From the NCBI GenBank assembly GCA_021786335.1, contig JAJYNM010000078.1:1-37949 (forward strand): DNA of 37,949 nt, read 5' to 3'. Both the position numbers and the translations under genes were made by a program. Source of the DNA: an archaeon. GTDB taxonomy: Archaea; Thermoproteota; Nitrososphaeria; Nitrososphaerales; UBA183. Of this stretch, positions 22,828 to 30,927 are shown piece after piece (the first letter of the stretch is position 1; every line of letters begins with the position of its first letter). The notes under the pieces were generated by a model that did not search any database, had not been told where the DNA came from, and worked only from the letters and a program-made list of their open reading frames with translations.

Positions 22828-23640
22828 CTAGGCCGAGCTCTCCACAGCGCCGACGGTCCCACCCAGGGCCGCCACCGCCGCCTTCAACTCAAGCATGATC
22901 GCCTCCTCCTCTTGGTCGACCTTACCCCTGTCTGCACCCGCTACGACTATGTCGATCAGGATCCGCGAAACCCCCCCAGCCGTTCCCCTGGGATGCGACT
23001 TTATGTATGCCCCTGGGTGCCTTTTCAACTCCGTTGCGAGGGCTGGAGCCAGGGCTGACTCCGGGACCCCTAGGAGGCGCATCATGACGTTCCTCCTGTA
23101 TATGACGCCCACCTTCTCTCTGATCTCGGGCTCGACCGACCTCCTGAATATCCACCTCATCTCTATGGGGACTCCGGGGAGGCAGAAGATCACCGTCCTC
23201 CCTGCGACCAGCCTCACCCCTGGCGCGGTCCCAACCTCGTTCTTCAGGGGAGCCGACCCTGCCGGGAGGGTTGCCATCTTCTTCCTGGGAGGAGTCATCG
23301 CAACCTCAGCCATCCCGCGGGCTGTGTAGTGCGCCCTGATGAGCCGGAGGGCTTCCTCGCTCGGCGCGAGCCGCAGTCGCAGGGCTCGGGCAACCCCCTT
23401 GAGCGTCATGTCGTCAGGGGTCGGCCCCAGGCCCCCGACGACCACAAGAAAGTCAGGCGTGCGACGGGTTATGGCCAGGAGGGCGGCGCCTATCTCGTCC
23501 AGGTCGTCGTCCACGGTCGTTATCTCCTTGATCATCGAACCCATCTTCGCCAGTCGCCTGCCAATCCAAAAGGCATTGGAGTTCATCGTCTTCCCTATGA
23601 GCAGCTCCCTCCCCACGGCAAGCATCTCGACCCTTACCAA
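22828..23640 (-). CDS. CinA N-terminal-domain (molybdopterin-binding fold) protein
   Basis: A 270-residue protein of the CinA/MoCF-domain family: VEMLAVGRELLIGKTMNSNAFWIGRRL at the start, then VVVGGLGPTPDDMT, the substrate-loop motif, and LPGVPIEM. Bacterial CinA domains act as ADP-ribose pyrophosphatases or NMN deamidases in pyridine nucleotide recycling; the archaeal stand-alone form is less well understood. I choose TTG 23640 rather than the longer open frame to 23841, because the family starts at this strand and a TATA-like box lies 29 bases before it. The divergent neighbour is a Nudix hydrolase, which fits nucleotide clean-up. Confidence 0.85.
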   Translation of the reverse strand: MVRVEMLAVGRELLIGKTMNSNAFWIGRRLAKMGSMIKEITTVDDDLDEIGAALLAITRRTPDFLVVVGGLGPTPDDMTLKGVARALRLRLAPSEEALRLIRAHYTARGMAEVAMTPPRKKMATLPAGSAPLKNEVGTAPGVRLVAGRTVIFCLPGVPIEMRWIFRRSVEPEIREKVGVIYRRNVMMRLLGVPESALAPALATELKRHPGAYIKSHPRGTAGGVSRILIDIVVAGADRGKVDQEEEAIMLELKAAVAALGGTVGAVESSA

Positions 23641-23663
23641 GGCGCCTCTCCCCGGCCGGCAGG

Positions 23664-23672
23664 CCTTAAAAC
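23664..23672. promoter_or_regulatory. Shared TATA-like box for CinA-like and Nudix genes
   Basis: CCTTAAAAC sits almost exactly midway in a 53-base divergent gap, about 25 bases before the Nudix ATG and 29 before the CinA-like TTG. Both transcripts would be leaderless, and the single box may have to serve both directions. Confidence 0.55.
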
Positions 23673-23693
23673 GGGTGCAGAGGTCACGACCCC

Positions 23694-24164
23694 ATGGCGA
23701 AGCGGCTGCCGGAGATCGTCCTAGGCGCCGGTACCCTAGTCCACAAGGGGAGCCGTCTGCTGGTGGTGAAGAGGGCCCAAGCGCCCAACCGCGGCCTCTG
23801 GGCCTTCCCAGGCGGGAAGGTCGAAGAAGGGGAGACGCCAATGCAAACGGCTGTGAGAGAGACCAAGGAAGAGGTGGGGTTGGACGTTGAGATAGAGGGC
23901 TTGTTCGACGTGGTCACTTACATGCCCGCTGACCTTGGAAGGGGGAACTGGAGGGAGGTCGTCCTGGTCGACTACCTCGCGAAACCGACCAAGGGGCGCG
24001 TCAGGTTGAACCCAGAGTCGTCAGCCTATAGATGGGTCCTCCCTGAAGAGCTGCTGCGTCTCGACACCACCCCGCAGATGAGGGCCTGCGCCGAGAAGTT
24101 CGCCAAGATAGGGCAAGGCCTACCCCCAGGCCGCCTTGGCGCCCCCTCTCCGGAAGCTTTGTAG
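23694..24164 (+). CDS. Nudix hydrolase
   Basis: A 156-residue Nudix protein. The Nudix box at residues 41-63 fits G-x5-E-x7-RE-x-x-EE-x-G with all catalytic acidic residues (GKVEEGE, then RETKEEVG). It hydrolyses nucleoside diphosphate derivatives; candidates are ADP-ribose or oxidised NTPs, not resolvable here. The start is ATG at 23694, 25 bases from the TATA-like box. The C-terminus (GLPPGRLGAPSPEAL) is a low-complexity tail. It converges with a zinc-ribbon gene 1 base away. Confidence 0.9.
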   Translation: MAKRLPEIVLGAGTLVHKGSRLLVVKRAQAPNRGLWAFPGGKVEEGETPMQTAVRETKEEVGLDVEIEGLFDVVTYMPADLGRGNWREVVLVDYLAKPTKGRVRLNPESSAYRWVLPEELLRLDTTPQMRACAEKFAKIGQGLPPGRLGAPSPEAL

Positions 24165-24165
24165 T

Positions 24166-24408
24166 CTATTTCTCCTTGTTACCGCTGAGCCACCACTCGA
24201 GGTAGTCCGCCTGCTGCCTCGACCTCTTGCGCCTTTCGTCTTCTTCAGGCATCTTAGCCTTGAACCTGGCGTCAGACAACTGGTCCCTGGTGAGGAACGC
24301 GCCGCACTTCTTGCACCCGAATCTCTTGGTGGGGGCGTCATACAGGAGTATTCCTACATGGCATTCAGGACAAATCTGGTCCAAACAAGACTCGCTGTCC
24401 TTCAGCAT
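24166..24408 (-). CDS. Zinc-ribbon protein with basic helix (80 aa)
   Basis: One zinc ribbon is formed by CPECHVG and CKKCGAFLT (about residues 13-40), followed by a charged helix (EDERRKRSRQQADYLEWWL). It is probably a nucleic-acid or ribosome-associated adaptor, but no function is known. The start is ATG at 24408. It is divergent from the PRPP synthetase gene, across an intergenic region that contains an 8-bp inverted repeat. Confidence 0.65.
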   Translation of the reverse strand: MLKDSESCLDQICPECHVGILLYDAPTKRFGCKKCGAFLTRDQLSDARFKAKMPEEDERRKRSRQQADYLEWWLSGNKEK

Positions 24409-24449
24409 CAGCGTGTCCTTAACGGTTTCTGTGTCCGCCTATCTCCCCC

Positions 24450-24493
24450 GTAACTCGTTAAATAGAGACTGACGCTGAGCCGCCCCGAGTTAC
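24450..24493. promoter_or_regulatory. TATA-like box flanked by an 8-bp inverted repeat, upstream of PRPP synthetase
   Basis: GTAACTCG (24450-24457) and CGAGTTAC (24486-24493) are perfect reverse complements separated by 28 bases. GTTAAATAG, a TATA-like box, begins right after the first arm, and the second arm ends 2 bases before the GTG start at 24496. This could be a repressor operator embracing the core promoter. Confidence 0.5.
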
Positions 24494-24495
24494 AA

Positions 24496-25386
24496 GTGGC
24501 AGAAACGGTGGTGCTGCCAGGCCCTGCTTCAGAAGACTTGGGGCGTTCTATAGCAGAGAAGCTCTCCCTCCCCCTGCTGGAGGCCGAGTTCAGGGTCTTC
24601 CCCGACGGCGAGTCGAAGTTCACAGTAAGCGACAAGGTCTCGGGGAAGAACATCCTCCTGGTCCAGTCCACCCACCACCCGGCGGACCATCACCTCTTCC
24701 AGCTGCTCCTCGCCTCCCACCACCTCAGCGAGGAAGGGGCGAGAATCACCGCGGTGGTCCCGTATCTGGCCTATGCGCGGCAGGACAAGCAGTTCCTCCC
24801 GGGGGAGGGGGTGACCCTTGGGTTCGTGGCCCACCTGATGCGCTCCGCCGGGGTCCGCAGACTGGTCACCGTGGACATCCACTCTGCGGAGGGGCTGGCT
24901 CTCTTCTCCTTCCCCACCTACAGCGTGTCAGCCATCCCGAGCCTGGTTGAATATGTGAGGGAGAAGGTCTCCCCAAAGGATCCGGTTGTCATCTCCCCAG
25001 ACTTCGGGGGGTCCAAGCGGACCGAAGCCTTCGCAGCGCTCTACGGGGCTCCTTTCCTCCAACTGGCCAAGACGAGGGACAGGGTGAGCGGAGAGGTCAC
25101 CGTCGCGGACTCTAAGCTCGAGGTGGAAGGGAAGGACGTCGTGATAGTCGACGACATCATAAGCACAGGAGGGACCGTCAGGGCGGCGGCCGAGACGGTG
25201 ATGAGCCAGGGGGCCAGGCGGGCAATCGCGGTCTGCGTCCACGGGCTCTTTGTTGGAAGCGCCCTCGACATCCTGGAGAGGGCCTCGGTGAAGACAGTTG
25301 TCTGCACGAACACGGTGCCGGGGAGGTTCAGCCAGGTAGACGTCTCCGATGCAGTTGCGTCGCACCTCAGAACGATTGAAGACTAG
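24496..25386 (+). CDS. prs: Ribose-phosphate pyrophosphokinase
   Basis: A 296-residue PRPP synthetase of archaeal length. It has FPDGESKF near the N-terminus, the ATP-binding YARQDKQF (93-100), VDIHSAEG (126-133), the catalytic flexible-loop stretch FGGSKRTEAFA and the PRPP-binding loop VDDIISTGGT (218-227). It makes PRPP from ribose 5-phosphate and ATP for purine, pyrimidine, His and Trp synthesis. The start is GTG at 24496. It is followed with an 11-base overlap by a tRNA methylase and then RNase Z, forming a co-directional operon. Confidence 0.95.
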   Translation: MAETVVLPGPASEDLGRSIAEKLSLPLLEAEFRVFPDGESKFTVSDKVSGKNILLVQSTHHPADHHLFQLLLASHHLSEEGARITAVVPYLAYARQDKQFLPGEGVTLGFVAHLMRSAGVRRLVTVDIHSAEGLALFSFPTYSVSAIPSLVEYVREKVSPKDPVVISPDFGGSKRTEAFAALYGAPFLQLAKTRDRVSGEVTVADSKLEVEGKDVVIVDDIISTGGTVRAAAETVMSQGARRAIAVCVHGLFVGSALDILERASVKTVVCTNTVPGRFSQVDVSDAVASHLRTIED

Positions 25387-26332
25387 GTCTCTGGTCCTCC
25401 TCTCCGGAGAGGGCGGCACCATCCCAGCGGCCGAAGCGAGGGCACTGTTCTACGCCTACGACCCTTCTCCGAGATTCGAGTCCCCCTCGCCAAGGATACT
25501 CATCGCAGACTCAGAGGCAGACCCCTTCCTGATAGGCGAGAGGATAGCATTCGCCCGACGGGTCGGGCAGCTGGTCGGGGACGCTTCGGAGGCCGCAGAG
25601 CTCCTCGAAGGTCGCCGGGTCAGGTTCAGGGGGTTCGACCTGGCACGGGAGCGCCACCTCGCTGACCCAGGTGACTATCTCGGTGACTTGCGAGCGACCA
25701 TCGACCTCCGCGCCCCCGAGTACGAGCTGACCCTTGTCAGCGGGGACAGGGAGTATCTCGCGGTCACCTCCCCTGGGACCATGGCGCAGGGCTGGTCACG
25801 GCGGCGCCCCCGACAAAGGCCCTTCTTCCACCCCGCCGCCATCTTCCCCAAGCTGTCCAGAGCCCTGGTGAACCTCTCCCGTTGCGTCGAGGGAGACATC
25901 TTCATTGACCCCTTCGCCGGTACCGGGAGCATTCCGCTAGAAGCGTCGATGGTGGGATGCAGGGTCGCTGCCTTCGACGTCGCGGAGAAGATGGTGCGAG
26001 GAGCCAAACGGAACATGCGTCATTTTCACCAGGAGTGGCTCGGAGCGGTGCGCGCAGACTCGGGGCTACTCCCGGTGACCGCAGCCGACGCTGTGGCGAC
26101 CGACGTCCCCTATGGGAGGGCCTCGAGCACCCGAGGGCTCGGTCCGGGGGAGGTGATGGACATGGCTCTCTCCACCCTGGCTGACGTCGCCAGGCCAGGA
26201 GCGACAGTGGTGATGATGCACCAGAAGGAGGTCGCAGCCGAGGCCGGGGCGGACTTCTCCCTGCTGGAGGAGCACGACCTTCAGGTTCATAAGCGCCTGA
26301 CGAGGACAATCTCGGTCCTCAGGAGGAGATGA
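25376..26332 (+). CDS. Trm11/TrmG10-like tRNA guanosine N2-methyltransferase
   Basis: The C-terminal Rossmann methyltransferase is clear: RPFFHPAAIFPKLSRALVNLS leads into motif I DPFAGTGSIPLEA, and the catalytic N/DPPY motif is TDVPYGRAS (Val where Pro is usual). This combination is typical of archaeal Trm11 enzymes that make m2G/m2,2G at tRNA position 10. The N-terminal part has a reduced THUMP-like region. I choose TTG 25376 (MKTRSLVLLSGEGG) over ATG 25349, since family similarity starts there; it overlaps prs by 11 bases. The stop overlaps the RNase Z start in ATGA. Confidence 0.85.
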   Translation: MKTRSLVLLSGEGGTIPAAEARALFYAYDPSPRFESPSPRILIADSEADPFLIGERIAFARRVGQLVGDASEAAELLEGRRVRFRGFDLARERHLADPGDYLGDLRATIDLRAPEYELTLVSGDREYLAVTSPGTMAQGWSRRRPRQRPFFHPAAIFPKLSRALVNLSRCVEGDIFIDPFAGTGSIPLEASMVGCRVAAFDVAEKMVRGAKRNMRHFHQEWLGAVRADSGLLPVTAADAVATDVPYGRASSTRGLGPGEVMDMALSTLADVARPGATVVMMHQKEVAAEAGADFSLLEEHDLQVHKRLTRTISVLRRR

Positions 26333-27255
26333 GCTCGGCAAAGCTGTCGGTAACTTTCCTCGGCACCAGCTCTGCCGCCCCGACCAAGGCCAGGGGGCTC
26401 CCGGCGATGGCGGTCAGGAGGGAAGGGGACGTCATATTGATGGACTGCGGTGAGGGGGTGCAGCGCCAGATCCTGGCCAACTCCATCGGGCTCGGGAAGG
26501 ACATGACGATACTGGTCACTCACCTGCACGGCGACCATGTCACGGGCATCCTGGGTCTCTTGCAGACCATGAGCCTCGCCCAGAGGCGCAAGCCCGTGGA
26601 CATAGTCGCGCCGGCAGGGCTCATGCGCTGGCTCGAAGTCACCTCCGAGCTCCTGAACTTCGGGCTCACCTTCCCAATCAGGTTCACGGCCGTGCGCCCC
26701 GGCGTGGTCCTCCGGACCCCGGAGTTCAGGGTCAAGGCGGCCAGGGCAGTGCACTCGGTGGAGGCTTTCTCTTACGTCGTCGAAGAGAACGACCGCCCCG
26801 GTATCTTCCACCCCGACAGGGCGAAGGCCCTAGGCATCCCCGAGGGGAGGCTGTGGTCGGCGCTGCAGAAAGGGAGGTCGGTGACTGTGGGGGGGAGGAA
26901 GATCCCCTCTTCTGCGGTGACCGGCCCCCCGAGGCCAGGAAGGCGGATAGGGTACTCGGGGGACACCAGGCCGTCTCCGACGCTAGCTCACTTCTTCGAG
27001 AGGTGCGACCTCCTCATATTCGATTCAACGTTCAGGGGGACAGACAAAGACAAGGCCCTGGAGCGGAAGCACAGCACCTGCGTGGAGGCAGCCGAGCTCG
27101 CGAAGAAGGCTGGGGTCAGGAGGCTGGCGCTGACGCACTTCAGCGCACGCTACACGAACGTCACGGCGCTGCTGAAGGAGGCGAAGAAGGTCTTCCCTGA
27201 CACCGTCGCCGCCTCTGACGGGCTTACCCTGGCTATAGACTATCCGCCTGCGTAG
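26329..27255 (+). CDS. rnz: RNase Z, tRNA 3' processing endonuclease
   Basis: A 308-residue metallo-beta-lactamase of the RNase Z type: LGTSSAAPT at the N-terminus, the zinc motif THLHGDH (64-70), GYSGDTRP, the family motif RKHSTCVEA and LTHFSARY. It cuts pre-tRNA 3' trailers so that CCA can be added. It fits its neighbours well: a tRNA methylase upstream, and the CCA enzyme and a tRNA lacking encoded CCA downstream. The start is ATG at 26329 in ATGA overlap with the methylase. The 3' end overlaps the UPF0201 gene by 16 bases, tail to tail. Confidence 0.95.
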   Translation: MSSAKLSVTFLGTSSAAPTKARGLPAMAVRREGDVILMDCGEGVQRQILANSIGLGKDMTILVTHLHGDHVTGILGLLQTMSLAQRRKPVDIVAPAGLMRWLEVTSELLNFGLTFPIRFTAVRPGVVLRTPEFRVKAARAVHSVEAFSYVVEENDRPGIFHPDRAKALGIPEGRLWSALQKGRSVTVGGRKIPSSAVTGPPRPGRRIGYSGDTRPSPTLAHFFERCDLLIFDSTFRGTDKDKALERKHSTCVEAAELAKKAGVRRLALTHFSARYTNVTALLKEAKKVFPDTVAASDGLTLAIDYPPA

Positions 27256-27653
27256 CCAGTCAGCCAGTCGATAACCGCGTCCAGCTCATCAGACGAGATG
27301 GTCAGGTGGATGGGTCCAAGGGGGGACTCATCGGAGCTCCCGCACATTGCGACGACCCCTGCGGCCGCAGCCTGCCTGTTCAGCATGACAGAGGCAGAGC
27401 GGTCCGTCCTGTCTCTCAGGAGGAGCTTCCTCGCAGCGGACCTCACATGCCTGTCTCTGAGCTGGTCTCTCAAGCCGATCAAGGCCTTCGGGTCTTCGCT
27501 GGAAAGCCTTGCCATCCCTCCTCCCACTGAGACAGCTTCTGGGACGTGGCCCGCGACCCACGCCATGGCCTGGACGACTTTCGCCGGGTCTTCCGACGGA
27601 GAGACCGTAGCTTCCATGGTCAGCCTGGCCTTGAACTCAGGCTGCGTTATCAT
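27240..27653 (-). CDS. UPF0201 family protein
   Basis: A 137-residue archaeal protein of the UPF0201 family, recognised by LTMEATVSPSEDPAKVVQAM at the start, IGLRDQLRDRHVRSAARKLLL in the middle, then VMLNRQAAAAGVV and SPLGPIHLTI. It has a ferredoxin-like alpha/beta fold and is presumed RNA-related from its genome contexts; no activity is established. The ATG at 27653 overlaps the end of the UPF0200 gene by 17 bases, so the two are probably translated together. Confidence 0.82.
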   Translation of the reverse strand: MITQPEFKARLTMEATVSPSEDPAKVVQAMAWVAGHVPEAVSVGGGMARLSSEDPKALIGLRDQLRDRHVRSAARKLLLRDRTDRSASVMLNRQAAAAGVVAMCGSSDESPLGPIHLTISSDELDAVIDWLTGYAGG

Positions 27654-28194
27654 TCTCCCAGCGTCCGACCAGTCCGGCCATCTCCATGGCGAGGGCTTCC
27701 GGTGAGTCCCGTTGGTTGGACACAGTCTCGTCGGCCAACGCTATGGCTTCCCCTATCCCCACATCTAGCTCCCTCCTGTCCCTCGATGCGAACATCTCGT
27801 AAGTGAGAGGGTCGTCGCTCCTCCCCCGCTCCTTCAGCAGCTCGAACCTCCTCGTCGGGGAGGCGACGACGGCTACCAGCAGCACCTTCGCCTTCTTCCG
27901 GAACGCCTCCACTTCGACCACCGACCTGATGCCGTCCACGACCACCTTCTCCGCTCCCGACCGTTCGACCGCCTCCAGGCATAGGTCAGCCACAGCGGAG
28001 GGGCCCCGTTCCTTCCTCAGGAGCTGCATAACCTCCCCTGTGTTCTTCGCGTCTGGCTCGAGACCGCGCCTCCTTGTCTCAGCCCTGATCACATCGCCCA
28101 TTACGACCGGCTTCCATCCTCTGCTTACGAGGCGCTCGGTCGCAGTCGACTTCCCGGCCCCGGGCATCCCTGTCACTGCAACAATGCGGAGCAA
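27637..28194 (-). CDS. UPF0200 family P-loop kinase-like protein
   Basis: A 185-residue nucleotide-binding protein with Walker A TGMPGAGKST (8-17), then VMGDVIRAETRRRG, VVDGIRSVVEV (Walker B region) and SDDPLTYEMFASRDRRE. This order is that of UPF0200, an archaeal family related to dephospho-CoA and adenylate kinases; its substrate is not settled. I choose TTG 28194 because the strand before the P-loop begins there and a TATA-like box lies 30 bases upstream. The long open frame to 28734 is antisense to thpR and is spurious. Confidence 0.85.
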   Translation of the reverse strand: MLRIVAVTGMPGAGKSTATERLVSRGWKPVVMGDVIRAETRRRGLEPDAKNTGEVMQLLRKERGPSAVADLCLEAVERSGAEKVVVDGIRSVVEVEAFRKKAKVLLVAVVASPTRRFELLKERGRSDDPLTYEMFASRDRRELDVGIGEAIALADETVSNQRDSPEALAMEMAGLVGRWENDNAA

Positions 28195-28220
28195 TCTGTC
28201 TACTGCCCGACCGATAGCGA

Positions 28221-28228
28221 ATTTAAAG
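28221..28228. promoter_or_regulatory. Shared TATA-like box for UPF0200 and thpR genes
   Basis: ATTTAAAG lies centrally in a 58-base divergent gap, about 29-30 bases from each start codon, again giving leaderless transcripts both ways. Confidence 0.55.
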
Positions 28229-28252
28229 GAACCACGGTGCGACCCGAGGCAG

Positions 28253-28804
28253 ATGAGACTCTTCGTTGCCCTCGACTTGCCTGGACCTGTCCTCGACGCG
28301 CTCGTGAGGTTCCAGGGGGAGCTCACAGCGACGGGCGCCGATCTCAAGCAAGTGGAACGGGAAAATCTCCACTTCACCGTGAAGTTCCTCGGAGAGGTGA
28401 CTGAAGCGGCGGCGTCAGAGGCAAAGTCCAGGCTCGCCGCCGTCTCCTTGCAGGGGGCCGAAGTGGAGCTGAAGGGGGTGGGGGCGTTCCCAGACAGGCT
28501 GAGGCCAAGGGTGGTCTGGGCCGGTGTCTCGAAGGCGGACAGCCTTCTCGTCGAGCCCGTGGCCAAGGAGGTGTCCGCCGCGCTTGAGGGGCTAGGGGAA
28601 AACGACACCAGGCCCTTCCACGCGCACGTCACCCTCGCCAGGGTGAGGTCGCCCAAGAATGCCGGGGATCTCTCGGCCCTCATCGGGAAGTGTTCGAACG
28701 TCTCCTTCGGGCGTTTGAAGTTGACTGAACTCAAGCTGAAGTCGAGCAGGCTGACGCCTGCGGGACCTGTCTACTCTGACATCGGGGTGTACCCGCTGAG
28801 ATGA
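28253..28804 (+). CDS. thpR: RNA 2',3'-cyclic phosphodiesterase (2'-5' RNA ligase family)
   Basis: A 183-residue 2H phosphoesterase. Both HxTx motifs are present: HFTV at 40-43 and HVTL at 125-128, with the usual start MRLFVALDLP. ThpR opens 2',3'-cyclic phosphates on RNA ends and can ligate tRNA halves in vitro. I choose ATG 28253 from the family start and the TATA-like box; the longer open frame upstream is antisense to UPF0200. It overlaps the CCA enzyme gene in ATGA, and the pairing of thpR with cca is common in archaea. Confidence 0.93.
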   Translation: MRLFVALDLPGPVLDALVRFQGELTATGADLKQVERENLHFTVKFLGEVTEAAASEAKSRLAAVSLQGAEVELKGVGAFPDRLRPRVVWAGVSKADSLLVEPVAKEVSAALEGLGENDTRPFHAHVTLARVRSPKNAGDLSALIGKCSNVSFGRLKLTELKLKSSRLTPAGPVYSDIGVYPLR

Positions 28805-30123
28805 CCACCGTGGCGAAGGTCGTGGCCATCGCGAAGCGAGGGGTGGTCCCTTCGCGTGCTGAGGCCACCAGGATCAGGGCATCGGCCTCTTCGCTGGTAT
28901 CGAAGACCGAGACTGCGGCCGCACGGCACCCGCAGACCAGGGGGGTGCTCCTAGGTGGGTCGTTCGCCAAGGGGACATGGCTCCCACGCAGGGTGGATCT
29001 GGACATATTCGTGAGGTTCGACCCTTCAACCCCTGAACAGGAGTTCGAGAAGGTCGGCCTAGAGATAGGGGAGGAGGCCACCAGAGGCCACCCCGTCGGA
29101 AAGAAGTTCGCCCAGCACCCCTACACAGAAGCGACCGTCGACGGGGTAAGGGTGAACATCGTCCCTTGTTTCGACGTGAAGAGGGGGGAGTGGAAGAGCG
29201 CCGCGGACAGGTCCCCTTTCCACGTCGAGCTCATCAAAGCCCTCCCTGACGAGACGAAGGCGCAGGTCAGACTGCTCAAGGCTTTCATGGAGGCCGTCGG
29301 CGTCTATGGGGCTGAGATCCGCCGCCAGGGCTTCAGCGGCTATGCCGCCGAGGTCCTCATCCTGAAGCTGGGAGGGTTCCGGCAGGTTGCCGAGTGGTTC
29401 GCTTCCTACCTGCTCCCTCACGAGGGGAAGGCGTTCAGCCTCACGGACCCAGTTGACGACAGGAGGGACCTGGGGACCGCCGTATCGACGGAGAGCCTGG
29501 GGCGCATGGTGCTCGCCTGCAGAGAGTTTCTAAGGCGCCCCGCCACGGCTTACTTCAGCGAGTTGCCGCGCAGAGCCCGGTCATCCTTGGACGAGATAGT
29601 CACGGCGGTGGTGTTCTCCCACGCGCCCCTCTCCGAGGACACCCTATGGGGTGAGCTCAGGAAGACCACGAAGCACGTCGTGAGGCACCTGGAGGAGGAG
29701 GGGTTCCGGGTGGCAAGGTCGATTGCCGCATCCGACAACCTGGAGCACAGCGCGATCATACTCCTCCCCGAGTTGGGCGAGCTCCCTGCGTTGGCGCAGA
29801 GGATTGGTCCGACGGTGGACAGGCAGAAAGACGTAGGCGCCTTCCTGAAAGCCAACTCGAAGAGCTCCCGGCTCGTGTGGGTGGACGGCGAAGCGAGGGT
29901 CAGGATACTCATCCCGAGGGAGCACACAGACTTGGTACGGCTCTTGACGGAGGTCGTGCGGGGGAGGGCGGGTCAGATAGGGGCGTCGAAGGAAGTCGAG
30001 GCGGGAATGAAAGAGAGCGCAAGGGTCCTCCGGGGGAGGGCCTTGTCCCAGGCAGCCGCGAAATGGGGATGGTTGCGAGATGGAGTCAGGGAGATCACTT
30101 CAGACGTCATCGGAGCGCGCTGA
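28801..30123 (+). CDS. cca: CCA-adding enzyme, archaeal class I tRNA nucleotidyltransferase
   Basis: A 440-residue class I CCA enzyme. The nucleotidyltransferase core is GGSFAKGTWLP (52-62) with the metal-binding pair VDLDIFV (Asp66, Asp68). The third carboxylate site falls at RVNIVPCFD and shows Asn119 where I would expect an Asp; the downstream Asp124 or a variant geometry may compensate. After the palm come the helical linker and tail domains (EEEGFRVARSIAASDN and following). It adds CCA to tRNA 3' ends, needed here because the neighbouring tRNA gene does not encode it. The start is in ATGA overlap with thpR. The last 44 bases overlap the kinase gene. Confidence 0.92.
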   Translation: MTTVAKVVAIAKRGVVPSRAEATRIRASASSLVSKTETAAARHPQTRGVLLGGSFAKGTWLPRRVDLDIFVRFDPSTPEQEFEKVGLEIGEEATRGHPVGKKFAQHPYTEATVDGVRVNIVPCFDVKRGEWKSAADRSPFHVELIKALPDETKAQVRLLKAFMEAVGVYGAEIRRQGFSGYAAEVLILKLGGFRQVAEWFASYLLPHEGKAFSLTDPVDDRRDLGTAVSTESLGRMVLACREFLRRPATAYFSELPRRARSSLDEIVTAVVFSHAPLSEDTLWGELRKTTKHVVRHLEEEGFRVARSIAASDNLEHSAIILLPELGELPALAQRIGPTVDRQKDVGAFLKANSKSSRLVWVDGEARVRILIPREHTDLVRLLTEVVRGRAGQIGASKEVEAGMKESARVLRGRALSQAAAKWGWLRDGVREITSDVIGAR

Positions 30124-30868
30124 CCTAAGTCAGCTTACGCGGACTCCGTACATACGGGTCGTCGCCTATCCGCGGGTCTCGCTGGAAGAGGCGAAGTCGA
30201 GGGTCAAGCAGCTCAGGAGCCTAGGGGTAGATGAGTTGGTCTTCGAGGGGCGTACTAGGGTCGGGAGGCTGGGGATACTGGGGCTTGGGACAGTGGGGGT
30301 GGTCGTAAAGGCGTTCGCCCGTGGCGGGCCCTGCGCCCTGAAGATCAGGAGGACCGACGCCAACAGGCCCCACATGGACGAGGAAGTCAGAATCGCTACC
30401 TTGGCGAACAGGGTCGGGGTCGGCCCGGAGGTCTACGCCCACACCAGAGACGTCATCATGATGAAGCTCCTCGAGCCCATGGAACTGGGCGATTGGCTGA
30501 AGGGGCTCCGTGGCCCCGGGAGCAGGGATAGGGCCAGGGTCATTGTCCACGGGCTGCTCAACCAGTGCAGGAAGCTCGATATCATTGGCATCGACCACGG
30601 GCAGCTCAGCAATCTCAGGAAGCATGCAGTCATAGCCGAGGGAGTCCCATGGATCATAGACTTCGAGTCCGCGGGGACCAGGCGGAGGCCTAGGAACGTG
30701 ACCACGGCCGCCCAATACCTCTTCGTCGGGGGAGCCGTAGCCCCCGCCATGAAGAGGGCGATTGGGATCCGGGACACGGGGAAGCTGAAGGAGCTGCTTG
30801 CTTCCTACAAAGAGGGCCTCTCGGACTACGCCTACGCGAAAGTTTTGGAGAGCCTCAGGCTGGCGTAG
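30080..30868 (+). CDS. COG2112-type archaeal protein kinase-like protein
   Basis: A 262-residue protein with reduced kinase motifs: a glycine-rich loop (LGLGTVGVVVKAFA), the ATP-binding Lys in CALKIRR, a catalytic-loop equivalent DHGQLSNLRKHAVI and a metal-binding IDFESAG in place of DFG. NVTTAAQYLF follows. These are hallmarks of the predicted archaeal Ser/Thr kinases of COG2112, related to RIO and Bud32 kinases. The target is unknown; position after thpR and cca and before a tRNA gene hints at RNA or ribosome-linked work. The ATG at 30080 overlaps cca by 44 bases; later starts are possible because residues 1-25 are not conserved. Confidence 0.8.
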   Translation: MESGRSLQTSSERADLSQLTRTPYIRVVAYPRVSLEEAKSRVKQLRSLGVDELVFEGRTRVGRLGILGLGTVGVVVKAFARGGPCALKIRRTDANRPHMDEEVRIATLANRVGVGPEVYAHTRDVIMMKLLEPMELGDWLKGLRGPGSRDRARVIVHGLLNQCRKLDIIGIDHGQLSNLRKHAVIAEGVPWIIDFESAGTRRRPRNVTTAAQYLFVGGAVAPAMKRAIGIRDTGKLKELLASYKEGLSDYAYAKVLESLRLA

Positions 30869-30893
30869 CTTCCAGTCGAACCTCTCTGCGAAC

Positions 30894-30900
30894 CTTTAAA
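30894..30900 (+). promoter_or_regulatory. TATA-like box for the tRNA gene
   Basis: CTTTAAA ends 27 bases before the first base of the tRNA at 30928, the usual distance for archaeal tRNA promoters. Confidence 0.6.
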
Positions 30901-30927
30901 CTGAGACCGGGTTCGGCTCGGCTACGT

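Noticed and set aside
28195..28734. Upstream extension of the UPF0200 frame
   Set aside because: It is antisense to thpR, and family similarity begins only at TTG 28194.
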